From Prochlorococcus sp. HOT208_60m_808G21 (GTDB lineage Bacteria; Cyanobacteriota; Cyanobacteriia; PCC-6307; Cyanobiaceae), in NCBI GenBank assembly GCA_002026015.1, contig MWOY01000115.1, positions 29,412-93,411 on the forward strand: DNA of 64,000 nt. Direction: 5' to 3'. Positions 30,693-40,590 of the stretch are shown one piece after another. Each line of letters begins with the position of its first letter. Position 1 is the first letter of the stretch. Under the pieces are notes generated by a model that was given only the letters and a program-made list of their open reading frames with translations, was not told the origin of the DNA and did not search any database. A program made the position numbers and the translations under genes.

Positions 30693-31556
30693 ATGAATAA
30701 TAATTCCTCATTATCCCATAGAAAAGAAGAACCCGAAAACGGAATTTTATATATTGTTGGAACGCCAATTGGCAATTTAAATGATATCTCCCAAAGAGCG
30801 TTAAATATTCTTAAAAATGTTTCTTTAGTGGCTTGTGAAGATACTAGACAGACAAGAAAAATAATGAACAAATTCAATATTTCAAATAAACTCATAAGTT
30901 TTAATCAACATAATTCCTCAACTAAAAATCCAAAAATAATAAAAGATCTCAAAGAAGGTAAATCAATAGCAATAGTCAGTGATGCTGGTATGCCAGGGAT
31001 TTGCGACCCAGGAGAAGATATCGCTAATAGTATAAAATCAGAAGGTTTAGATATAATTTGCATCCCTGGAGCATGTGCGGCATTGACAGCACTTGTTTCA
31101 AGTGGTTTTCCCTCTTCAAGTTTTGTATTTGAAGGATTTCTTCCTAAAAAGGAAGTTGACAGATCAAAAATTCTTTTAGAAATTAGTAAGAATGAAAAAA
31201 CGACTATTATTTACGAATCACCAAAGCGACTTAAAAAATTATTAAAGGAACTTTCTGAATTCTGCGGAGGCGATCGGGAGATAATGGTTGCTAGAGAATT
31301 AACAAAGAAATTTGAAGAACACGTTGGGAATAATATTAGTGAAGTAATAGAATTCTTCAATAATAAAAATGTAATAGGAGAAATAACAATCGTCTTAAAA
31401 GGAAAAAACAAAAAAAAAGATTTTAATTTTGATGAATTTAGTATGAAAAAAGATCTCAATGATTTAATAAATGCAGGCTTAAGTTTGTCAGCAGCATCTA
31501 AATACTTAGCGAAGAAAAATGGAGTAAAGAAGAGCGAAATTTATAATTTGATTTAA
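30693..31556 (+). CDS. rsmI: 16S rRNA (cytidine 2'-O) methyltransferase
   Basis: GILYIVGTPIGNLNDISQRALNILKNVSLVACEDTRQTRKIMNKF...SDAGMPGICDPGEDI. Confidence 0.96.
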   Translation: MNNNSSLSHRKEEPENGILYIVGTPIGNLNDISQRALNILKNVSLVACEDTRQTRKIMNKFNISNKLISFNQHNSSTKNPKIIKDLKEGKSIAIVSDAGMPGICDPGEDIANSIKSEGLDIICIPGACAALTALVSSGFPSSSFVFEGFLPKKEVDRSKILLEISKNEKTTIIYESPKRLKKLLKELSEFCGGDREIMVARELTKKFEEHVGNNISEVIEFFNNKNVIGEITIVLKGKNKKKDFNFDEFSMKKDLNDLINAGLSLSAASKYLAKKNGVKKSEIYNLI

Positions 31557-31580
31557 GATTTAGATAAAGTACTAAATAAT

Positions 31581-31799
31581 ATGAGTTTCTTAATTAAAAA
31601 ATTTCTATCAGTAGTAATTTTTAACTCTTGTTTATTTGTAATCTTATTTATTGGGATACAAAATAGTTCAAGCAAAAACAAAGTAGATTTCTTAATCGAC
31701 GAAACAATTGAACTTCCAATAAGTTTTATAGTAGGTTCAAGTTTTATATTAGGTTCCATTTTTGGAAGCTTTCTAGTTCTCGATATGAATAATGAATAA
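31581..31799 (+). CDS. Small two-TM membrane protein (LapA/DUF1049-like)
   Basis: 72 aa, two hydrophobic segments separated by FLIDETIELPISF. Confidence 0.55.
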   Translation: MSFLIKKFLSVVIFNSCLFVILFIGIQNSSSKNKVDFLIDETIELPISFIVGSSFILGSIFGSFLVLDMNNE

Positions 31800-31806
31800 A
31801 AATTAA

Positions 31807-32490
31807 TCAAAGAGCTATTAAATTTTCGGCACAAACAATTCTTGAAATTCCCTTCTTTAGTAGAACAGGTGCTGCGATTCTAAAAACGTCAGTATTTGGA
31901 ACTTTGAGTACCTTTTGCTCCTTGTTACATGATCGTTTAGCAAGATTTAAATCAAAAAATATTTCAATAGTTTTCCTATTTAAATCACCATAAGGTAAAA
32001 AATCCCATTCTGGGAAATCTTTTAATAATTTTATCTCTAACTCAATTTTTTTATCTACAACCATATATACTACTTTAGGAAAATCAACCTCTGATAAAGA
32101 AACGGAAGATAATTCTTTTCTAGAAGAGCTATCAATTTCATAATCTAAAGGCGCAATTTCAAAAAAAGCATCAATTGGAGCAAAATTTGAAGCAGTTTTG
32201 TTTTCATTTAATACTTTGGGATTATTGGAATATTGACTTAAATTATCACTCTCAAAATCTTTATTATTAGAATCATTAGTTTGATTCTTTTTAGTTGTAG
32301 ATTTCTCTATGGAGGATTTGCTTTTATTCGTAAATTCCTTATATCTTAATTCTCCGAGTTTCTTTTTAAGATTTCTTATGATTGTGGAATTAGTACAATT
32401 ATATTTTTTTGACAAAACATAAATAGCTATTCCAGACTTGAAACTTTTAACTATTTCTTCTTTTTGTTTTTCAGTTAGTCTTTTTGACAA
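31807..32490 (-). CDS. Hypothetical protein with N-terminal helix-turn-helix
   Basis: LTEKQKEEIVKSFKSGIAIYVLSKKYNCTNSTIIRNLKKKLG resembles HTH of transposase/CENP-B type. Confidence 0.65.
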   Translation of the reverse strand: MSKRLTEKQKEEIVKSFKSGIAIYVLSKKYNCTNSTIIRNLKKKLGELRYKEFTNKSKSSIEKSTTKKNQTNDSNNKDFESDNLSQYSNNPKVLNENKTASNFAPIDAFFEIAPLDYEIDSSSRKELSSVSLSEVDFPKVVYMVVDKKIELEIKLLKDFPEWDFLPYGDLNRKTIEIFFDLNLAKRSCNKEQKVLKVPNTDVFRIAAPVLLKKGISRIVCAENLIAL

Positions 32491-32734
32491 GATTAAAATT
32501 CAATCACTCTATAATTTTATGTCTTTTCTAATTAAAAGAAAATAAAAGGACTTTATACTAATTATATTTTATTAATACATTTTACTATTTCTATTTAAAA
32601 ATTTACTTGTTGAGTGTGCAGGGCTGTTTTAAAATAAGAAGGTTATTTGGGTGACTTATCCAGAAAAATGTAAAAAAGTAGTGATAATTCATCTCTGCAA
32701 ACATTACTGCGACCAAAACCCTTAAAAAACCTCA

Positions 32735-32808
<74 letters not shown>

Positions 32809-32915
32809 TAAATTTTGTTAAATCAATTTAGTTAATAAGGACAATCCTTAAAATGACTGAATTAAATTCTTAGCTTCTTCATTATTGTTACTATTTAATA
32901 AATAAATAATTTTTC

Positions 32916-34247
32916 TTGAGCACGATATCAAATTTAAAAACTGGCAATCTTCTTTTTAGATCTGGTGTATTTTTATTAGTTTCAGCACCAGCATTATCAG
33001 CCATTTTATTCTTTTTTTCGATATTGATATCTTCTTATAAAAATTACAAAAATTTCTTACTTGACAAATGGAATTATCCATTTTTTTTAGCTAGTTTGAT
33101 TCTAATAATTACAGTTTCTGTATCCTCTTTAGAACAATTCTCCAACAAAATAGATGGTTGGAGCAATTATTTGAATTGGGTAAGTCTTTTTAATTGGATT
33201 CCATTATTTTATTGCATATGGGCATTTAAACAATATTTAAATTCATCCAAATCAAGAAAAATAATTTTATTAATTTTGCTTAGTGGATCTGTTCCTTTAA
33301 TTATTTCAGGTTTTCTACAGGTCTTTTTCGAAATTCATGGGCCATTCAAGATTTTAAATGGATTAATAATATGGTTTCAAAGAGAAGGAGAACCTGGTCT
33401 TACAGGACTATTTAATAATAGAAATTATGCAAGTTTATGGTTCACGATATTGTGGCCTATTTGTTTAGCTATTTTGTCTCAAAGAAAAAATGGATCAAAA
33501 TTATTTATTTACATTTTTAGTATTTCAGTAATTTCCTCTATTTATTTGACATTTTCTCGAAATGGACTAATAAATTTATTTTTATCTTCTTTAATATTTT
33601 TAAAAGGCTCTTTCTCAAGTATTCTACTTATTTTATTAATTTTATTTATAACCTTATTAATAGCTGCTAAAACAAATATTTTCCCTATAAGTTTCAAAGA
33701 ATTAGCAATTAATATTTTACCTCCAAAACTACTATCAAGATTTTCAATAATAGAGAATCTTGAGGTTTTCACTTCAAATGCAAGATTTTCAATTTGGCTA
33801 AGCGCATTAGATTTTATAAAAGAAAGACCTTTTCTAGGTTGGGGAGCGGCAAGTTTTCCTATTTTATATCAAATGAAAAATGATACATGCTGTTACACAT
33901 CTTATCTTCAATGGTATGGACATACCCACAATATTCAACTTGAAATGGCTTTAAATTATGGTCTGCCTTTTTCTTTTTTAGTAAACACAATATTGATTTT
34001 AATTTTTTATAAATCTTTTAAGAAAATTTTTATTTTCGAAAGAAAAGATAAAAGTCTTGAAGAAATAAACTTAAATAAGTTTGACAAGGCATGGTGGACT
34101 TCGTCCTTTACATTCTTTTTCAGTCAATTATTTGATATACATTTCTATGACCTTAGATTAAATATTATTTTTTGGATTTTAATATCTGGATTAATTATTA
34201 AAATACAAAATCATAATCAAAAAAATCCCAATTCTCCAGAAGTTTAG
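32916..34247 (+). CDS. O-antigen ligase/polymerase family membrane protein
   Basis: Polytopic; GLTGLFNNRNYASLWFTILWP...LTFSRNGLINLF...FLGWGAASFPILY...YGHTHNIQLEMALNYGLP; TTG start. Confidence 0.85.
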   Translation: MSTISNLKTGNLLFRSGVFLLVSAPALSAILFFFSILISSYKNYKNFLLDKWNYPFFLASLILIITVSVSSLEQFSNKIDGWSNYLNWVSLFNWIPLFYCIWAFKQYLNSSKSRKIILLILLSGSVPLIISGFLQVFFEIHGPFKILNGLIIWFQREGEPGLTGLFNNRNYASLWFTILWPICLAILSQRKNGSKLFIYIFSISVISSIYLTFSRNGLINLFLSSLIFLKGSFSSILLILLILFITLLIAAKTNIFPISFKELAINILPPKLLSRFSIIENLEVFTSNARFSIWLSALDFIKERPFLGWGAASFPILYQMKNDTCCYTSYLQWYGHTHNIQLEMALNYGLPFSFLVNTILILIFYKSFKKIFIFERKDKSLEEINLNKFDKAWWTSSFTFFFSQLFDIHFYDLRLNIIFWILISGLIIKIQNHNQKNPNSPEV

Positions 34248-34447
34248 TTATTTTTGAAACCTTCGATAATTAAAAATAGAATAATATCATTAAAATATTT
34301 TATAACTTTTGAATATTAATTTTTTTCAAACTATCAGTAATATTATAAGATTATGAATATAGCTTACTAATATAAATTATGTTTTTTGTATTTGGAATGA
34401 ATCTTCATTTTCTTTAAATAAAGATAGATAATCTTTTTATTATTGAT

Positions 34448-35638
34448 ATGTGGTTTAAAGGGGTTAGGGTAAGTTCATTAATAGGGAGGGTTTTTACTTT
34501 ATCCCTTCTAACAAAATTTAATTATTTAGAGGCCTCTGCAGCATTAGCTATATTATTTACAACAAGTACTCTATTTAATGGTGCCTTACCACCACTTCAT
34601 AAAGAAATATATTTAAAAGCTGTTAAAAATAAAGTTTATAATTTTAGGGAAATTTTGATGAATTATCTTTTCCCTCTTTCATTAATTTTAATTTTTTCAT
34701 CATTTATAGTCTGCATATTAATTAGAGATTTTATAGATCAATTTGATCCATCTTTATTTTTATATACTTTAATCTTTTTTTATTTAGTTACTGAAAAAAT
34801 ATTTGATGAGTTTAATAGATATTCACTTACATTTCAAAAATACTTTCCTTGGAATATTATTTGTATTTCAAGAAATCTATTAAACAATATAATCTTTTTT
34901 ATTTTAATAATTTCAGGTAAATACTCAGAAGAAATTATTTTTAATTTTATTGTAATAATGTTTTCTATTTCTACTCTGACACCATTTTTGTTAATCTTAA
35001 AACCTTCAAAAATAATAAGAACTTTAACTCATTTTTACAATATAACTAAATATTCAAGCTTTAAATTTTTAACAAATAAAAAGCTCCTTAAAGCTTGGTT
35101 AATTTCTTTATCAATGCTTTTACCAACCTACAGTGAAAAGATAGCATCTTTAACAGCTGGCTCAAGTGAAAAAAGCAAAATGTATATTGCAGTATCAATA
35201 TTTCAACTAATAACATTTTTTGTAGATCTGCAAATTCATTCAAATAAAAAAGTTGAAATAATAAAAAATAAAAGTTTAAAAGAACTTTTAAAAAATTCCA
35301 AGATATTTATTTTCTCTTCTTTTATTATCATTTGCGTATGTTTGGGTTATACTTTTTTCAATATTTCCGATGGCTTTTACAATAATTTCAACAACTCATT
35401 TACATTGCTAATTTTGGGATTAAGCATAGTTTTAAATTCTCTATCCTTAATTCAAGAAGAAAGAATTTTTTGGGCAAAAAAATATAAGGCAATTTTCATA
35501 GAAATGCTAATAATTTCTTCCCTATTAATATTTTCTTTTATTTTCTTACGCTTCAACACTCTTATATTATCTTTAGGAATAATAATTACCAATATAGCTA
35601 GGTTCAAAATTTCAACTAAAATTGCGAATGAATATTAA
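34448..35638 (+). CDS. Polytopic membrane protein, probable polysaccharide flippase (Wzx-like)
   Basis: About a dozen hydrophobic segments, between O-antigen ligase-like gene and sugar genes; weak sequence-level identity. Confidence 0.55.
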   Translation: MWFKGVRVSSLIGRVFTLSLLTKFNYLEASAALAILFTTSTLFNGALPPLHKEIYLKAVKNKVYNFREILMNYLFPLSLILIFSSFIVCILIRDFIDQFDPSLFLYTLIFFYLVTEKIFDEFNRYSLTFQKYFPWNIICISRNLLNNIIFFILIISGKYSEEIIFNFIVIMFSISTLTPFLLILKPSKIIRTLTHFYNITKYSSFKFLTNKKLLKAWLISLSMLLPTYSEKIASLTAGSSEKSKMYIAVSIFQLITFFVDLQIHSNKKVEIIKNKSLKELLKNSKIFIFSSFIIICVCLGYTFFNISDGFYNNFNNSFTLLILGLSIVLNSLSLIQEERIFWAKKYKAIFIEMLIISSLLIFSFIFLRFNTLILSLGIIITNIARFKISTKIANEY

Positions 35639-35722
35639 AAAATTTTTAGTCCTAAATCCAAATTAATTAAAATTTTATACTTAAATTTCAATTAAAATAA
35701 CTATTAATTAGACTAATTAATT

Positions 35723-36493
35723 TTGCAATTGAAAAAAAAATCGGACTTGGATATTGAACGTGAAAGATATTCAAGAAGGGCGGAAATAAATAAACAAAAT
35801 ACAAAAAAATGCCATGTAAATAAAAGAAAAAACAATTTAATAGATGCTCCTTATATTGAAATTTATTTTCAATACCTTATGAAAAATTCAGAAAAAGGAT
35901 TTAAAATATTGGAAATTTGCTGTGGTGAAGGTCAATGTAGTAAACCAATTTTAGAAAATTACAAAGATATAACCTTTGCAGACATATCTCAAAATTCACT
36001 TGATGTTATTAAAAGAAACTTTAGTTCTTACATGACAGGCTCAATCAAATTTAAAGAATGTAATATGGAACTTCTTCCGTTTGATAATAAAAAATTTGAT
36101 ATTGTTGCATGCGCAGGGGGTCTAAGCTATGGCAACAATAAATTAGTTTTAAATGAAATTCATAGAGTTTTAAAACGAAATGGAATCTTTATATGTATTG
36201 ACTCATTAAATGAGAATCCAATTTATAAATTAAATAGATACATACATTATTTAAAGGGAAATAGAACAAAAAGTACTTTAAAAAGAATGCCAAATACAAA
36301 ATTACTTGATGATTATAAGCGTAAATTTGGGATTACAGAAATAAATTATTCAGGCAAATTAATTTGGATTCTTCATCCATTATCAAAAATAATTGGCTAC
36401 AGAAAATCAAAAATTTTATCTGATTTTTTTGATAAAAATTTACCAAAATGGATGTCCTTTAAATTTATTATGGAGGCAAAAAAGATATCTTAA
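35723..36493 (+). CDS. SAM-dependent methyltransferase
   Basis: FKILEICCGEGQCSKPILENYKDITFADISQNSLDVIKRNF...FDIVACAGGLSYG; TTG start. Confidence 0.85.
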   Translation: MQLKKKSDLDIERERYSRRAEINKQNTKKCHVNKRKNNLIDAPYIEIYFQYLMKNSEKGFKILEICCGEGQCSKPILENYKDITFADISQNSLDVIKRNFSSYMTGSIKFKECNMELLPFDNKKFDIVACAGGLSYGNNKLVLNEIHRVLKRNGIFICIDSLNENPIYKLNRYIHYLKGNRTKSTLKRMPNTKLLDDYKRKFGITEINYSGKLIWILHPLSKIIGYRKSKILSDFFDKNLPKWMSFKFIMEAKKIS

Positions 36494-36577
36494 TGCAAAC
36501 ATTATCTATACTAAATAATGAATTTTTTAAATAATAATTTTTCAATATATAATTAGTAATAGTTTATTTTTTTTGTT

Positions 36578-37684
36578 TTGAAAAATATCCCTTTTTGCGA
36601 CTACAAAAAGCTTTACCTTAATCATAGAGAAAATTATTTAAAAATAATTGATGAAGTTGCAAGTAATGGTGGATTTATAATGCAACAAGCAAAAAAAGAT
36701 TTTGAAGAAGAACTATCTGAATTTACAGGTTGTAATCATGCAATAGGAGTAGGAAATTGTACAGATGGTCTGGAAATAATTTGGCAATCGATAGGACTAA
36801 GGCCTGGCGATGAAATAATTTGCTCTTCGCATACTTTTATAGCTACAGCATCATCTATAGTCATGGCTGGGGGCGTCCCAAAACCTGTTGATATAGGAGA
36901 TGATAATTTAATATGTACAGAAGCAATTTCGGATGCAATTAATTCCAGAACAGTAGGAATAATGCCAACCCAACTTAATGGGAGAATATGTGATATGGAC
37001 ACAATTATTAATCTTGCTAATAAACATAAATTATTTGTTGTAGAAGATGCTGCTCAAGCTTTAGGTGCAAGATACAAAGGGAAACATGCAGGAACTTTTG
37101 GAATTGCTGGTGCTATTAGTTTTTATCCAGCGAAAGTTATGGGATGTTTTGGAGATGGAGGAGCCTTAATAACAAATAATTATGATATTTTTAATAGATC
37201 TCATCAGCTTCATGATCAAGGAAGAGATGTCAATGGAGAGTTAAAGTCATGGGGAAGAAATAGTAGATTAGATAATATTCAGGCGGCAATACTCTCATAT
37301 CAACTTCAGAAATATCCTGCAGTAATTCAAAGAAGAAGAGAAATTGCCTCTTATTACCATAAAAGGTTATCTCCATTAAACGAGCTTAAGCTTCCACCAC
37401 CGCCACTTGAAAACGCAGATAATTTTGATATTTTTCAAAACTACGAATTTATGGCGGATAAAAGAGATGAATTAAAGAAGCACTTAGAAGAGAATGGCAT
37501 CAAAACCTTAATTCAATGGAATGGTAAAGGTATACATCAATGGGAGTCATTGGGCTTTACAGTTAAATTACCTAAAGTAGAGGCATTCTTCAAAAAATGC
37601 ATAATGATACCAATATGGGATTATTTAAAAGATGAAGAAATAAGCTATATAGCTGATAAAGTTATTTCTTTTTATAGAAAATGA
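36578..37684 (+). CDS. DegT/DnrJ/EryC1 PLP-dependent aminotransferase
   Basis: GCNHAIGVGNCTDGLEIIWQSIGLRPGDEIICSSHTFIATASSI...VVEDAAQALGARYKGKHAGTFGIAGAISFYPAKVMGCFGDGGA. Confidence 0.95.
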   Translation: MKNIPFCDYKKLYLNHRENYLKIIDEVASNGGFIMQQAKKDFEEELSEFTGCNHAIGVGNCTDGLEIIWQSIGLRPGDEIICSSHTFIATASSIVMAGGVPKPVDIGDDNLICTEAISDAINSRTVGIMPTQLNGRICDMDTIINLANKHKLFVVEDAAQALGARYKGKHAGTFGIAGAISFYPAKVMGCFGDGGALITNNYDIFNRSHQLHDQGRDVNGELKSWGRNSRLDNIQAAILSYQLQKYPAVIQRRREIASYYHKRLSPLNELKLPPPPLENADNFDIFQNYEFMADKRDELKKHLEENGIKTLIQWNGKGIHQWESLGFTVKLPKVEAFFKKCIMIPIWDYLKDEEISYIADKVISFYRK

Positions 37685-38445
37685 TTTTTACTTATTCAAT
37701 CAAAAAACGCATATTTGACATTACCTTTAGTTTAATAGGATTAGTTTTTGTAATACCATTAATATTTCCTTTTATATTTTTAATTTGGTTACAAGACTTT
37801 AAAAGCCCCTTTTATATAGCTGATAGGATTGGTTTAAATTTCAAGAAATTTAAAATAATAAAACTAAGATCTATGATAATTAAAGCAGATGAATCAAAAG
37901 TAGATTCTACAAGTGCAAATGATCCGAGAATAACAAAAGTTGGTTCGATTATAAGAAAACTAAAATTAGATGAATTAACTCAGCTTTTTAATGTCTTAAA
38001 AGGAGAAATGTCATTTGTAGGTCCAAGGCCTAACGTTGAAAGAGAAACAAATTTATATAGCAATAAAGAAAAAGAGCTGCTAAAAGTAAAACCTGGAATA
38101 ACAGATTTTTCTTCAATAGTATTTTCAGATGAGTCGGAAATTTTGAAAGATCACCAAAACCCAGATATTGCATATAATCAGTTGATTAGACCAAGAAAAA
38201 ATTACCTAGCTCTAACATACATTAAAAACAAATCAATCATTTTAGATCTTAAAATAATTCTCCTTACATTTTTCGCTTTTATTAATAAAAGAAAGACCCT
38301 GAGTATAATAGTAAGAATACTAAGAAGTTACGAAACATCAGAAGAAATTATTGAAATGGCAAGAAGGAATAATAAATTAAGACCCATGGCTCCACCAGGT
38401 TTAAAAGATATTATTTTTTCAAGGGGACTTGAAAATCAAAATTAA
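37681..38445 (+). CDS. Undecaprenyl-phosphate sugar phosphotransferase (bacterial sugar transferase)
   Basis: KKRIFDITFSLIGLVFVIPL...FKIIKLRSMI...RITKVGSIIRKLKLDELTQLFNVLKGEMSFVGPRPNVERE. Confidence 0.95.
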   Translation: MIFTYSIKKRIFDITFSLIGLVFVIPLIFPFIFLIWLQDFKSPFYIADRIGLNFKKFKIIKLRSMIIKADESKVDSTSANDPRITKVGSIIRKLKLDELTQLFNVLKGEMSFVGPRPNVERETNLYSNKEKELLKVKPGITDFSSIVFSDESEILKDHQNPDIAYNQLIRPRKNYLALTYIKNKSIILDLKIILLTFFAFINKRKTLSIIVRILRSYETSEEIIEMARRNNKLRPMAPPGLKDIIFSRGLENQN

Positions 38446-38463
38446 ACGAATTAATACTTATTA

Positions 38464-39459
38464 TTAAAAACAGTAAAATTTATTAATGAATTTGATAATT
38501 TTTTCTTCATCAGGGTAATAGTCTTTCTCGTGGACCTCACTTGAAGGCGCAGGACAATCTGGGAGAGTTATTCTTCTTGGAGGATCAATCAGAGTATTTG
38601 TGGGAATATTTTCAACAATTGAAGTTATAACTTCAGAAGCCATTCCGCATGTTTTCCAACCAGAATCTATTACAAGTAATCTTTTTGTTTTCAAAACAGA
38701 ATCTAAAATATTTTTTGAATTAAAAGGATTCAGAACCCTTAAATCAAAAACTTCGGCACATATTCCATTGCAATTAAGTTTATTAGAAGCCCTTAACGCT
38801 AAAAGAGTTGAATAGCCAGATCCAACAATAGTAATTTGATCTCCTTTCTTTATACATTTAGGGGTGACTGAATCTAATGGGGTTTCTTTAATAGGATTTA
38901 GATTAGCAGTCTGCTCATATAACCATCTATCATCAATATAAATTACAGGATCTGGGCATAACACTGAGGATATGAGTAAATCTCTTGCATCATCGGCAGT
39001 AAAAGGCATTACTACTCTTATACCTGGAATATGAGCGAACCAACTATGTAGAGCTTGCGAATGTTGGGCGCCTTGAGAACCACCTCTATTAATAATGCAT
39101 CTTATTGTAACGGGTGCATTTAATTGACCACCAAACATATATGACCATTTAGCTGCTTGATTGACAATCGAATCCATCGCATAAAGCATAAAATCCATTC
39201 TAGGATGAACTATTATGGGCTTCATCCCACAAATAGATGCTCCAACAGCAGCACCTGTACAGGCTGATTCCGATACTGGGGTATCAATTATTCTCTCTTT
39301 GCCATATTTTTTATCTAAATTTTTCATAGTATTTCCCACGTACCAAGGACTCCATAAACCCTGCCCTAAAACAAATACTTCAGAATAATTTTCTAATAAG
39401 TAATCAAAGCCACTTAAGATAGCATCTGAATAAGTAGTTTTAATCATATTTGTAAACAT
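38464..39459 (-). CDS. TPP-dependent 2-oxoacid dehydrogenase E1 beta-like subunit
   Basis: TPVSESACTGAAVGASICGMKPIIVHPRMDFMLYAMDSIVNQAAKWSYMFGGQ...GSQGAQHSQALHSWFAHIPGIRVVMPFT matches transketolase-like E1 beta. Confidence 0.93.
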   Translation of the reverse strand: MFTNMIKTTYSDAILSGFDYLLENYSEVFVLGQGLWSPWYVGNTMKNLDKKYGKERIIDTPVSESACTGAAVGASICGMKPIIVHPRMDFMLYAMDSIVNQAAKWSYMFGGQLNAPVTIRCIINRGGSQGAQHSQALHSWFAHIPGIRVVMPFTADDARDLLISSVLCPDPVIYIDDRWLYEQTANLNPIKETPLDSVTPKCIKKGDQITIVGSGYSTLLALRASNKLNCNGICAEVFDLRVLNPFNSKNILDSVLKTKRLLVIDSGWKTCGMASEVITSIVENIPTNTLIDPPRRITLPDCPAPSSEVHEKDYYPDEEKIIKFINKFYCF

Positions 39460-40492
39460 TATCTAAGAGTGATTCTTTATTAGGAAAATCATCTGTCGTA
39501 GCTTTTTCCCAGTTTTCCTCAATCAACTCTTTAATTTTTGAATCTAAAGTAATTTGTTTTTCTTTTGTCCAAATTTTTTTATTAATCATTGCGTCGCTCA
39601 ACCTCTTAATTGGATCTCTTTTTTTCCAATTTAATAAATCTTTTTTTGATCTCTCAACACCAACATCAATATCATCCCTCCAATCAACATGACCAAACCA
39701 TCTATAAGTAATTGCTTCTATTAAATAGGGTTCAGGCTTTAATCTCATTTTTCTTATAAATTCTGATGATGTTTTATAAATTTCAATCACATCATTTCCA
39801 TCAACAAGCTTTGACTCTATTTTATGAGCTTTCGCAAATCTATTAATAGTATTTGAAGGTTGCCTTAGACTCATGTGCATATGGCTTGAAAACAAATTAT
39901 TTTCTACAACAAATAAAATTGGAATATTTGAAACTCTTGCGAAATTTAGTGACTCATGAAATACACCTTCTTCAGTTGCTCCATCTCCCAAATAAGAAAT
40001 TGCAATATCCCCTGATTTTTGTAATTTTGATGCCAATCCTGCCCCTAGTGCTAAAGGTACAGTTCCTGCAACAATTGGTACAGATCCCAAGAAACCTTTT
40101 GATTTACTCACCAAATGCATCGAACCTCCCATCCCAGAAGAGAAACCTGTATTTTTACCGAGAACTTCGGCGAAAAGCTTATGTAAATCGTTATCTACAC
40201 CAAGAATATGAGAATGCGATCTATGTGCACCGAAAATACGATCTGTATCTTGTAAGTTTTTAGAAACACCTACTGCTATGGCTTCTTGGCCTACACCTAA
40301 ATGAACTGGACCCTTTATTAAACCATTTTTTTTTGCGTCAGCAATTTTGATTTCTGCTGCTCTAATAACACTCATTGAAAATAGGAAATCTTCTAAATAA
40401 GAATTTTCAATTTGAGATATATTTAGTTTTGCAAAAATATAATTTGGATCCTCAAGAATTTTTTGCTCCCCTTCATTATTAATAGAAATAAT
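39440..40492 (-). CDS. TPP-dependent 2-oxoacid dehydrogenase E1 alpha-like subunit; proposed ATT start
   Basis: GDGATEEGVFHESLNFARVSNIPILFVVENN TPP-binding motif. ORF track starts at 40375 (MSVIRAAEIK), but the conserved family N-terminus continues upstream; AAAGGAGGT at 40497-40505 lies 5 nt before in-frame ATT ATT (40492-40487) with no ATG/GTG/TTG between. Confidence 0.85.
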   Translation of the reverse strand: MISINNEGEQKILEDPNYIFAKLNISQIENSYLEDFLFSMSVIRAAEIKIADAKKNGLIKGPVHLGVGQEAIAVGVSKNLQDTDRIFGAHRSHSHILGVDNDLHKLFAEVLGKNTGFSSGMGGSMHLVSKSKGFLGSVPIVAGTVPLALGAGLASKLQKSGDIAISYLGDGATEEGVFHESLNFARVSNIPILFVVENNLFSSHMHMSLRQPSNTINRFAKAHKIESKLVDGNDVIEIYKTSSEFIRKMRLKPEPYLIEAITYRWFGHVDWRDDIDVGVERSKKDLLNWKKRDPIKRLSDAMINKKIWTKEKQITLDSKIKELIEENWEKATTDDFPNKESLLDNVYKYD

Positions 40493-40496
40493 TTTT

Positions 40497-40505
40497 ACCT
40501 CCTTT
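40497..40505 (-). promoter_or_regulatory. Strong Shine-Dalgarno (AAAGGAGGT) upstream of the E1 alpha gene
   Basis: Read on minus strand immediately before the extended E1 alpha reading frame. Confidence 0.7.
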
Positions 40506-40590
40506 CATTTAAATCAATTATAAAGATATTTAAATGTATAATTTAAACATAATAATTTTTTTCAAAATTGTAAAACAAATTTTAATAAGT

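Noticed and set aside
34400-34447. Possible ATT start extending the flippase-like gene
   Set aside because: The upstream open stretch is only about ten codons with no Shine-Dalgarno or conserved N-terminus; ATG at 34448 is adequate.
39853-40263. 136 aa plus-strand ORF
   Set aside because: Antisense to E1 alpha; no family signature and the opposite strand encodes conserved TPP motifs.
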